The notes beneath the pieces were generated by a model. The model was not told the DNA's origin, made no database searches, and was given only the letters and a program-made list of their open reading frames with translations. Shown here one piece after another: positions 56,218-64,000 of a stretch of DNA of 64,000 bases (the stretch's first letter is position 1; each line of letters opens with the position of its first letter). The translations under genes and the position numbers were made by a program. This stretch comes from Euptelea pleiosperma (Eukaryota; Streptophyta; Magnoliopsida; Ranunculales; Eupteleaceae). The stretch is from NCBI GenBank assembly GCA_035048495.1, contig JASUTR010000075.1, positions 170,001-234,000 on the forward strand, written 5' to 3'.

Positions 56218-57110
56218 AATATACTAGAGGAGGCCCAAGTCCTTGGTATGTAACTGCTGTGACAAATAGGTTTTCAGATCAGAGATGCCTCTAGAATCAC
56301 TGCCAGTGATGATGATATCATCCACATATACGATCAAACAAATAACCCCAGAAGACGATAGTGATCAAACACGGAGCGAATGAACCCATAACGTAGCACA
56401 AAATAACTGAATTTATCAAACTAGGCATGTGGTGATTGTTTCAGTCCATAAATCGCCTTTTCGAAGCGGCAAGCTAATGAGGGCTGCCCGGAATGTATAT
56501 ATCAAGGCGGTTGCTCCATATACACCTCCTTCTATAAGTCACTATGTACGAAGGCATTCTTGATATCCTACTGGTACAATGGCCAATCACAGCATACGAC
56601 CACTGAAATAAGAACTCGAATAGAGTTTAAACGAGCAACCGAGGAGAAGGTCTCCAAATAATCCACATCAAACGTCTGAGTATAGCCTTAAGCAACCAAG
56701 CGTGCCTTAAGGCGCTCAACCGTACCATCAGGATGATATTTGATGGTAAACACCCTACGACAACCAACAATCTTCTTTCCCGGAGGGAGAGGAGCAAGAA
56801 CTCAAGTATCATTTGTGCGAAGGGCATCCATCTCCTCATCCATAGCAAGTTTCCAACCAGGGGACATGAGTGCCTACATATAAGTGCTAGGGACAGAAAC
56901 AGTAGACAAAGACAAGGCAAAACTCTGAAAGGTAGGAGATACACGGTGCAGAGATACAAAATCAGCAATGGGATGACGAGTGCAAGCACGAGTATCTTTC
57001 CGCAAGGCAAAGGCAATAGGCATATCAACATCAGATGGTGCAGGAGGAACCTCTGGTGAAGCATGAGATTGGTCAGAGGCAGAAGGAGCGGCAGACATAC
57101 TTGACCTGAA
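56218..57110 (-). pseudogene. Copia linker and RT, minus arm, heavily broken
   Basis: Pieces in three frames: IAFALRKDTRACTRHPIADF and VSPTFQSFALSLSTVSVPST (57,040-56,880), then LMSPGWKLAMDEEMDAL, KKIVGCRRVFTIKYHPDGT, LVA.GYTQTFDVDYLETFS and, near 56,330, IVYVDDIIITGSDS. Several stops and short indels. The catalytic YVDD is still readable. Confidence 0.8.
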
Positions 57111-57239
57111 ATGATGGCATCTCCTGAAATAATAGGCATAGGGACAGTAGTAGTAGAAGGAGAAAGAAGCTCCCCCTGATGAAAAGACACAAGATCATGT
57201 CGTATGACGTGCTAAGATCCGAAAAGAATGGAGTAGACT

Positions 57240-58045
57240 CAAAAAAGGTAACATCGGCACTGACATAGTATCGACGAGATGTAGGGCAATAACACATATA
57301 CCCTTTGAGTACGAGAGTAACCCAGAAAGATACGCTTAATAGACCGGGGATCAAGTTTGTCGTGACCTGGACCATGGACATGAACAAAGGACACATCCAA
57401 AAATACGAGGAGGAACACTAAACGGGGAGACATAAGGATATAATAAGGAGAAAGGAGAAGCCCCAGCCAAAACGGATGATGGCATACGATTAATGAGGTG
57501 ACATGCAGTGAGAACAGCATCACCCCAATACGGCTTTGGTACATGCATATGAAACATAAGTGTCCGAGCAATATCCAACAGATGTCGATGATTACACTCC
57601 GCAACACCATTTTGTTGGGAGGTATGAGCACACGATGTCTGATAGAGAATGCCATGGGCAGTACAAAATGTCTGAATAGAAGATTGCATGTATTCCAAAG
57701 TGTTATCAGACTGGATAATCTTGATCGGCTTGCCAAATTGAATTGAGATCTCGTGATAGAAGGTGAACAAAGCACGAGGCAATTCAGAGCGATCCTTTAA
57801 TAAAAACAACCATGTCATATGAAAGTAATCATCCACAAGTCACAAAATAATGAAAACCAGATAAACTTTTCATTCGAGACGGACCCCAAATATCCGTGTG
57901 AATTACATCAAATGGACTAGATTGACGAGTATTAGTGCGACTAGGAAAATAACTACGGTGATGCTTGCCTAATTGACAAGCTTCACAATCTAAAACAGAT
58001 GCAGGACTCAAGTGAGGGATAACTCGACGCAAATTAGACAAAGAA
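57240..58045 (-). pseudogene. Copia pre-integrase and integrase (minus arm)
   Basis: Pre-integrase is at 58,041-57,900. The integrase core frame 57,836-57,351 (161 residues) has MDDYFHMTWLFLLKDRSELP (only part of the first DD block), IKIIQSDNTLEYMQSSIQTF where the usual RTDNGGEY reads QSDNTLEY, HTSQQNGVAECNHRHLLDIA where QNGVAER reads AEC, and PPRIFGCVL. The changed glycine and arginine positions and a stop between VTCG and MDDYFH make it inactive. Confidence 0.85.
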
Positions 58046-58056
58046 GGATGACCTAA

Positions 58057-59634
58057 ATGCTTCCATTTCTTTACCTACTGTGGTCTCATGCTTCCACAAA
58101 TGCTCCGATCAATGTTTACGAGCGTACCAAATCGCGTGTAGTTGTGCCTTATGGACAGGGTCTACCTCTTGATACCCAAGCCCCTGATCCATCATCGTCT
58201 TCGCTTGAGGTTCCTACTTCTGCTCCTACCCCGATTTCCGTTGCCGACTTACCAATCGCCTTAAGGAAAGGTACTCGCATGTGCACTAAACATCTCATTG
58301 CTGATTTTGTTTCACTTCATCGTGTGTCTCCTACCTTTCGGAGTTTTGCTCTCTCCTTGTCGGCTGTTTTTGTTCCTACTTCTCTTATGCAGGCTCAATC
58401 TTCTCCTGGTTGGAAATTGGCTATGGATGAGGAGATGGATGCTATTCATCATAGATTCATAATCATACTAAAAGTGCGCTTGGTCGCTAAATGGTATACT
58501 CAGACGTTTGGTGTGGATTATTTTGGGACTTTCTCCCCGATGGCTCGGTTGAATTCTATTCGAATTCTTCTATCTGTGGTAGTATGTTGTGATTGGCCTT
58601 TATATCAGCTGGATATAAAGAATGCCTTCCTGCATGGGCCCACGATAGATAGTTCATTCCGTTCCGTCAGGGTCCAAAGGGGAGACAGTCGGATTCTAGG
58701 TCTTCTTTTCTGGATCGCCCCCGCGGGGGACTTGCAGGAAGAGGTTTATATGGAGCAACCACCTGGGTATGTTCCTTCTGGTCAGGCTCAGTATGTTTGT
58801 CGCCTCCGGAAAGCTATTTATGGTTTGAAGCAATCGCCTCGAGCTTGGTTTGATAAGTTCAGTGCAGTTGTGCTTGATTATGGTTTTCTACGCTCCACTT
58901 CCGATCATTCGATTTTTGTCAGATTGCCTTCTGCCGATGTTATTGTTCTAATTGTGTATGTGGATGACATCATTATCACAGGCAGTGACTCCTGTGGTAT
59001 TTCAAACTTGAAGACTCATTTGTCTAAGTAGTTTCATACTAAGGATTTGGGTCTTCTCCGTTACTTTCTTGGCATCGAGGTTGCTCGTTCCAAAACTGGT
59101 ATTAGCTTTTCTCAGCGTATGTGTTGGACCTCTTATCTGAGACAGGTACGCTAGGCTCAAAGCCGGTTGATACTCCTATGGATCCCATTGTTAAGCTTGA
59201 TGCTGAATAGGGGGAGGTTTATGATGATGCTGTTCGTTACCGTCGGTTTGTTGGTAAGCTCATTTACCTTACTGTCACTCGTCCAGACATCACCTTTGTT
59301 GTTGGCGTAGTTAGACAGCGACATTGGGATGCAGTTTTTCGGATTCTGCGTTATTTGAAGGGGTCACCGGGCCAAGGGTTATTGTATCGACCATCACAGA
59401 CTTTAGCTATTATCGGTTTCTCTGATGCTGATTGGGCTGGTAGTTGTACAGATCGTTAGTCTACTTCAGGTTACTGTACATTTGTTGGTGGTAATTTGGT
59501 GACTTGGTGTAGTAAGAAGTAGAATGTTGTTGCTCGCTCTAGAGCCGAAGCAGAATACAGGGCTATGGCCCATACTGCGTGCGAGATGTTATGGGTTCAT
59601 CTCTTCTTAATGAGATGGGATTTGAGGTTCCTGT
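58057..59634 (+). mobile_element. Copia pol fragment, plus arm of inverted pair
   Basis: The main frame 58,057-59,031 (324 residues) carries the linker (ISVADLPIALRKGTRMCTKH, VSPTFRSFALSLSAVFVPTS), a 35-40 residue deletion after MDEEMDAIHH, then VRLVAKWYTQTFGVDYFGTF, LYQLDIKNAFLHG, an insert of ~31 residues, DLQEEVYMEQPPGYVPSGQA, KAIYGLKQSPRAWFDKFSAV and the catalytic YVDDIIITGSDSCGISNLKT. After a stop at 59,029 it continues to RNase H (FSDADWAGSCTDR, GGNLVTWCSKK, AEAEYRAMAHTACEM) and is cut at EMGFEVPV by the next LTR. It is the same family as the minus arm. Confidence 0.9.
58641..58733. other. In-frame filler insertion in copia RT
   Basis: Between CATGGG and GGACTTGCAG, where the family reads FLHGDLQEEVYM without a gap, about 93 bp are inserted. 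They begin CCCACGATAGATAG and end GATCGCCCCCGCGGG and are clearly richer in GC than the surroundings. No target duplication longer than the local G run is visible. The frame is kept by chance. Its style recalls organellar sequence but I cannot identify it. Confidence 0.7.
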
Positions 59635-59841
59635 TGTAATCTTGGATCGTAACCAGAATAAGAGATTAGGGTTAGAGATGGAAGAGAGGAGAGGAGAAGA
59701 GAATTGGGAGAAGAGGAGAAATCGTGTAGAGCTTAGAATAGCCTACACGATTTCACCCAATATATATATTAAGTGAAGTTTTACAATATTACAAGGGCCC
59801 CCTGTAGAATATAAGATATTACAAGTAGGTCCCTGACAACA
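59635..59841 (-). repeat. 3' LTR of copia 59-62 kb
   Basis: About 207 bp; the right end CCTGACAACA (minus-strand TGTTGTCAGG) is fixed by the polypurine tract, the left end TGTAATC by the break in the older copia. It contains GAGGAGA-rich sequence and on the minus strand TATATATATTGGG as possible TATA. The exact left base could be 3 bp further left. Confidence 0.75.
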
Positions 59842-59848
59842 CTCCCCC

Positions 59849-60436
59849 TCAAGCTGGTGCGAAGATATCTATCATGCCCAGCTTGGATAATAGGTGCTCT
59901 AAGATCCCTTTAGTAACACCTTTAGTTAACACATCTGCAACTTGATCAGCAGTATGGACATACGGTGTGCAAATAAGTCCCTGACCAAGTTTCTCTTTGA
60001 TGAAGTGACGGTCTACCTCAATGTGCTTTGTCCTGTCGTGTTGAACTGGATTATGAGCAATGCTGATGGCTGCTTTATTGTCACAATACAGTTGCATAGA
60101 CCCTTTGACAGGATATCCGAGCTCACTGAGCATAGTCTTCAACCATAGAAGCTCACATACACCATGAGCCATAGAACGGTACTCTGCTTCGGCACTGGAG
60201 CGGGCGACAACTGGTTGCTTTTTGCTGCGCCATGACACCAGATTACCTCCCACATACGTGCAGTACCCTGATGTGGAACGTCTGTCAGTGACTGAACCTG
60301 CCCAGTCAGCGTCTGTATAAGCTTCAACTCGCAGGTGTCCATTCTTACTAAACAGGAGACCCTTCCCTGGAGCCCCCTTAAGATAGCGTAACACTCGGTG
60401 TACTGCCTCAAGATGTGGAGAGTGAGGGGCATGCAT
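59849..60436 (-). pseudogene. Copia RNase H, 59-62 kb element
   Basis: 195-residue frame: MHAPHSPHLEAVHRVLRYLK, LRVEAYTDADWAGSVTDRRS, GGNLVSWRSKKQPVVARSSA, EAEYRSMAHGVCELLWLKTM, MQLYCDNKAAISIAHNPVQH, TKHIEVDRHFIKEKLGQGLI, ending DVLTKGVTKGILEHLLSKLG and DIFAPA, the normal C terminus. The catalytic D-E-D residues are intact. It is separated from RT by a stop at about 60,515, so it is broken only at a few points. Confidence 0.9.
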
Positions 60437-60514
60437 GAACTGACTGATGACACTGACTGCGTATGCAATATCTGGTCGTGTCAGCGAAATGTAGATGAGA
60501 CGCCCAACTAGTCT

Positions 60515-61240
60515 CTAGAACTGGCCTGCATCAGCAATGGGATCCCCATCAACAGGATTCAGCCGATGTTGCTGCTCTATAGGCGTATCGGCTGGTTTAG
60601 CTCCCAAGTTTCCTAACTCTCGAAGGAGATCAAGTACATACTTTCTCTGTGAGATAAACACACCCTGCTTTGACCTAGCAACCTCAATGCCCAGAAAGTA
60701 TCTCAAGGTTCCCAGATCCTTGATTTCGAACTCTGTGCCGAGGTTTTTTGCAATCTACAAACCTCATCTGGGTCATCTCTTGTGACCACGATATCATCCA
60801 CATATACAATAAGAGCAGTAAGACGACCTTGACTTCTCTTAATGAAGAGAGTGTGGTCCGCCTGACTCTGCGAGTAGCCAATCTTCTTGACTGCGGAACT
60901 GAACCTCTCGAACCAAGCCCTTGGTGACTGTTTAAGCCCATACAAGGCTTTCTTCAGTCTGCATACAAGTTCCTTACTCCCAGTCTGACTGAACCCCGGA
61001 GGACCTGTCATGTAGACCTCTTCTTCTAGATCACCATGGAGGAAGGCATTCTTGACATCCAACTGGTGGAGGGGCCAAGAAAAGTTTGCCGCGAGAGATA
61101 ACAGAACTCGAACTGAGTTCATCTTGGCCACTGGAGCAAACGTCTCCTGGTAGTCAATCTCATAAGTCTGTGTGTACCCTTTTGCAACGAGACGGGCCTT
61201 GTACCTGTCGATGCTTCCATCTGTTTTGTATTTCACTGTA
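60515..61240 (-). pseudogene. Copia reverse transcriptase, 59-62 kb element
   Basis: Frame 61,236-60,703 (177 residues) has [80 protein letters not shown] and the catalytic YVDDIVVTRDDP. A frameshift at about 60,735 is followed by 60,706-60,515 with RYFLGIEVARSKQGVFISQR and a stop. Just upstream of the frame GCK-stop-VYTVKYK shows TGG to TAG at about 61,246. Confidence 0.9.
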
Positions 61241-61245
61241 TATAC

Positions 61246-62478
61246 CTACTTGCACCCTATGGGTTTCTTTCCTCTAGGCAATGGAACCAAATCCCAAGTA
61301 CCATTCTTTTCTAGAGCTGTCATCTCCTCTAGCATGGCTGCTTTCCACTGAGGCTGGCTGAGGGCATCTGAGACACCGAATGGCAGAGCAACACTGGATA
61401 GGGAAGTAGCAAATGCCCTGTAGGATGGTGAGAGCTGTTGATAGGAAACAAAGTGAGAGATAGGGTGCTTGGTAACACAGTTCCGAACACCCTTCCGATG
61501 AGCAATAGGTACATCAATGTCTATGGGAAGGATAGTAGGAGCAACAGACATATCATCATGAGGATCACTGAGGACACGATTACCTAGATCGAGTTGGATT
61601 TCCTGGCAGTGAGCTTGGATGGTGGACTGTTTCTCTTTTTGACATCGTCTGGCATATGTCTTCAGCTGCAGATCCTGTGGCACAGTGTCAGTAGGAGATA
61701 AGGACAAGGGTACAGGAGACTCATCAAGCAAATCAAGGGGTACTGGTTGAGGAATCTCCCCCTGTGGAGGTATCGGACTCTCGTCAATACTCCCAAGCTC
61801 CCCCTGAAGAGAAGTCCGATCAACTGAGAAGAAGGGAAGACTCTCAAAAAATGTAACATCTAGAGAAACAAACCGACGACGGGTAGAGGGATGGAAACAC
61901 CGATATCCCTTCTGAGTGGACGAATATCCAAGGAACACACATCGAACGACTTTCGGATCTAACTTGTCCTTCCTGTGATGGGCGTGAACATAGCAAACAC
62001 AACCAAAGACCTTAGGTGGAATGGAGAACACAGGACAGGAAGGAAACAGGAGTGAAAGGGGAGACTTTGACCCCAAGACACGAGAGGGCATCCGATTTAT
62101 CAAGTAGGATGCCGTCAACACAGCGTCAGCCCAATAACCCTTGGGTACCCGAGTACCAAGAAGAAGTGCCCTAGCAACCTCCAGGACATGGCGATGCTTT
62201 CGCTCAGCGGTCCCATTTTGTTGAGGTGTATCGGCACATGAAGTCTGATGAAGAATTCCATGCTCTTCAAAGTAGGAGGCAAGGCCACTGTACATGTATT
62301 CCCCCCCATTGTCAGTGCGTAGGACTTGTAGGGTGGTGCCCAATTGATTGCACACCATTTTATGGAAGGTCTGAAAGATAGTATGCACCTCATTTTTTGA
62401 TTTCATAAGGTAGATCCAAGTGTAACGACTGTAGTCATCCACAAAAACCACAAAAACCAAAGATAGAAGTGGTGGGAT
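61246..62478 (-). pseudogene. Copia integrase and linker, 59-62 kb element
   Basis: 411-residue frame, the longest copia frame in the window. It begins in the integrase core (FVVFVDDYSRYTWIYLMKSK), continues TTLQVLRTDNGGEYMYSGLA, ADTPQQNGTAERKHRHVLEV, YWADAVLTASYLINRMPSRV and [20 protein letters not shown], so all three DDE residues are in one frame, then a long Ser/Pro/Asp-rich linker and IAHRKGVRNCVTKHPISHFV up to GKKPIGCK. The first residues (MIPPLLSL) are copia sequence cut by the hAT insertion, so the zinc-binding N terminus is outside the window. Confidence 0.9.
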
Positions 62479-62645
62479 CATGGTTCAAAGTTGGTGGTTT
62501 CGTTTCGGTTTCGGTCTTGGGCGAAACCGAAACGTTTCGGTAGTTTCGGCGGTTTCGTCCCGAAACTTGGTGAAACTAAAGTAAAGGAGAGTTTCGGTAG
62601 TTTCAGGAGTAGTTTCGCTGGTTTCGGTCCGAAACTTAGTGAAAC

Positions 62646-62945
62646 CATATTAGGAAGTTCAAAAAATGCTAAAAAATAATGAAAAAAATAAAATAAAATA
62701 AGAAACATATAAATATGATAAAATTTAATTAAGAACTACATTGTATTACTGATTTAAATTAAAAAAAGTGACTTATTGTACTTTCGGCTAAACCAGAGCT
62801 GGCAGAACATGTCTTGTAAAAGTAAAACTGTATACCAAGTAGTCAACATACACATTTGCAATTGAATGCATTTCAATTAACATAGTTCAACATACAAGAC
62901 TACAAGCACATAATACACAGTCCCACATCTAATGAAAAGAGCAAT
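62646..62945 (-). other. hAT 3' untranslated region
   Basis: About 300 bp AT-rich DNA between subterminal repeats and the transposase stop codon. AATAAA-like words on the minus strand occur in it, but no single polyadenylation site can be chosen. Confidence 0.4.
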
Positions 62946-63987
62946 TTATTCATATTGCCCATAATACTGGTGAGCATGTGGATCTTGGAAGAAGAAACCA
63001 TATTGTCCTGTGGAGGAGTCATCTGTACGAGTTTGACTTTGACTAGAGCTGGACTCTTCCTGATCAAGAGAATAATCATATGGTTGAGGGCCTTGAGGCT
63101 GGCCATAACTGTATGGAGTCGGCTGACCATAATGATATGAAGGAGGCTGACCATAAGGAGGAGGCTGACCATAATTGTAAGTAGGCCAACTTGGATGGTT
63201 ACCAAATGACATATGTTCCATTTGCTCATCTATGTTGGTGCCTTCATGCCTAGGCCTATATCGGCTATCAGACTCATCATCACTTGGATACGTAGTTGAT
63301 TCTGCCAATCTCCTACGATGTTCTCTAATGCCGTGATTAGTATCTTGTGTGATGATGACATCATCAGTAGGATATGTGTCCCCCAGACGACCCTCCTGCT
63401 CAGTAGCCGTAGTCCCTCCAACTCCTTCATGGCCACCTCCAGCACTTCCACTTCCACTAGCAACAACAGCAACAGCACCACCACCACCATCATCATCGCT
63501 ACCATCATCATCACTACCAGCATGAGCACCATCATCATCAGATGTACCTCTAGTGAGTGGCTCATCTAACCATGACAAGTCTTCGTTGTCTAGTACAGGT
63601 GTGTCCTTCTCGCGCATCCAAGGGCCCAAGACATCATCTACATCAAATATATAATCCAAATCAATTGGATTATAATACTCGTCATCTTCCTTCTTGGCCA
63701 TCAAATTACGTACTCGCAACCTCAGGTTGTAATGTACAAAAACTAACTGCTCTAATCTCTTCATTGATAATCGATTGTGAGTCCTTGTGTGGATAAGAGA
63801 AAACGTACTCCAATTCCTCTCACAACCTGAAGAGGAGCACGTTTGACACAAAATCTTGATGGCAATACGTCTCAAATTAGGTGCATCCCGGCCATAATTA
63901 TACCACCACTCGGCTACAAAATTAAGAGTAAGATGTATTAGTAACTAATAAAATTATAATAACTATATATTTAGATGTACACATACC
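62946..63987 (-). CDS. hAT transposase C-terminal exons
   Basis: Two exons can be joined on sequence alone: 64,000-63,987 (SDMP) and 63,913-62,946, with a 73-bp intron bounded by GTATGTG and TTTGTAG. The joined text reads SDMPAEWWYNYGRDAPNL, then RRIAIKILCQTCSSSGCERN, WSTFSLIHTRTHNRLSMKRL and LVFVHYNLRLRVRNL, the hAT C-terminal dimerisation domain (Dimer_Tnp_hAT) that ends the RNase-H-like transposase fold. It is followed by a ~230-residue tail: acidic (DDDG-rich), a Gly/Ala/Ser run, then Tyr/Gln/Pro repeats (YGQPPPYGQPPSYHYGQP). No stop or frameshift interrupts it, so the gene may be intact; the BED finger and catalytic DDE would be beyond the edge. Confidence 0.88.
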
Positions 63988-64000
63988 AGGCATATCAGAC

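Larger units (their letters stand above)
55445..58050 (-). mobile_element. Copia pol fragment, minus arm of inverted pair
   Basis: From right to left the fragment runs from the pre-integrase domain (SNLRRVIPHLSPASVLDCEA, QLGKHHRSYFPSR) through integrase, linker and RT to RNase H. There is no gag, no LTR and no primer site. It is cut at HLGHPSL on the right (about 58,045), where the plus-strand arm begins. Confidence 0.88.
59635..62478 (-). mobile_element. Copia element with 3' LTR, interrupted by hAT
   Basis: The left LTR (about 59,635-59,841) is followed on the minus strand by a polypurine tract (GAGGGGGAG, 59,842-59,850), RNase H, RT and integrase in copia order. The element is interrupted at 62,479 by a hAT end, so its 5' half lies beyond the window. 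It is inserted in the plus-arm copia fragment after EMGFEVPV. Of the copia copies in the window it has the longest open stretches. Confidence 0.9.
62479..64000 (-). mobile_element. hAT transposon, 3' part, runs off the window
   Basis: Begins with CATGGTTCAAAGTT, identical over 13 bases to the ends of the MITE at 20,739-20,986, then a zone with many GTTTCGG/CCGAAAC words (62,495-62,645) that are the likely subterminal transposase-binding repeats. It interrupts a copia integrase gene after GGTGGGAT (62,471-62,478), the predicted left copy of an 8-bp target duplication. A transposase gene runs on the minus strand from beyond 64,000 to 62,946. The other end is not in the window. Confidence 0.88.

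Overview
This window is nuclear DNA from a flowering plant. It is almost entirely decayed mobile DNA, with a few broken gene pieces and a probable organellar insert. No complete, clearly functional host gene is visible. Evidence for a plant: Ty1/copia and Ty3/gypsy pol domains with tRNA-iMet-type primer sites, hAT elements with 8-bp target duplications, an organelle-type pentatricopeptide-repeat (PPR) exon of the EMB1006 class, a neprosin-domain exon, and about 7.4 kb of GC-richer sequence that reads like plant mitochondrial intergenic DNA. I cannot name the species.

Layout. 1-7,380: mitochondrial-like block (probable NUMT). 7,381-9,040: AT-rich nuclear DNA with a probable exon of a UTP4-type WD40 protein. 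9,041-10,875: wreck of a gypsy element (RT scrap, gag, protease tail) abutting a copia scrap. 11,395-14,580: tandem array of eleven ~278/256-bp units, one interrupted by a poly(A)-tailed retroposon with a clear target duplication. 15,010-23,708: three gypsy-type fragments in which an RT fragment leads straight into gag, dispersed repeats, and a 248-bp hAT MITE. 23,709-26,421: probable 2.7-kb solo LTR with 5-bp target duplication. 26,422-29,128: a segment repeated at 46,373-49,086. 31,157-32,410: second copy of 19,340-20,590. 33,037-34,193: a neprosin-domain exon running head-on into an antisense PPR exon, both broken.

34,407-40,024: old copia element whose two LTRs each carry a different hAT element inserted within about 10 bp of the same place. 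40,324-46,187: copia element on the minus strand with both LTRs, primer site, polypurine tract, gag and pol, but with unrelated flanks. 49,087-53,320: 3'-truncated copia on the minus strand. 55,445-59,634: two copia pol fragments of one family facing away from each other, a large inverted repeat. 59,635-62,478: another minus-strand copia, inserted in the previous one and itself interrupted at 62,479 by a hAT element whose transposase gene runs off the right edge.

How the parts relate: the hAT element at 62,479 and the MITE at 20,739-20,986 share 13 identical terminal bases, so the window probably holds an encoder of a hAT transposase and one of its non-autonomous passengers. Most open frames outside the retroelement and transposase regions look like chance or repeat-derived frames. 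The strongest observations concern nested insertion order, a recurrent RT-to-gag junction, paired hAT insertions at one LTR site, and a gene-fragment fusion; I see no convincing new enzymatic system.
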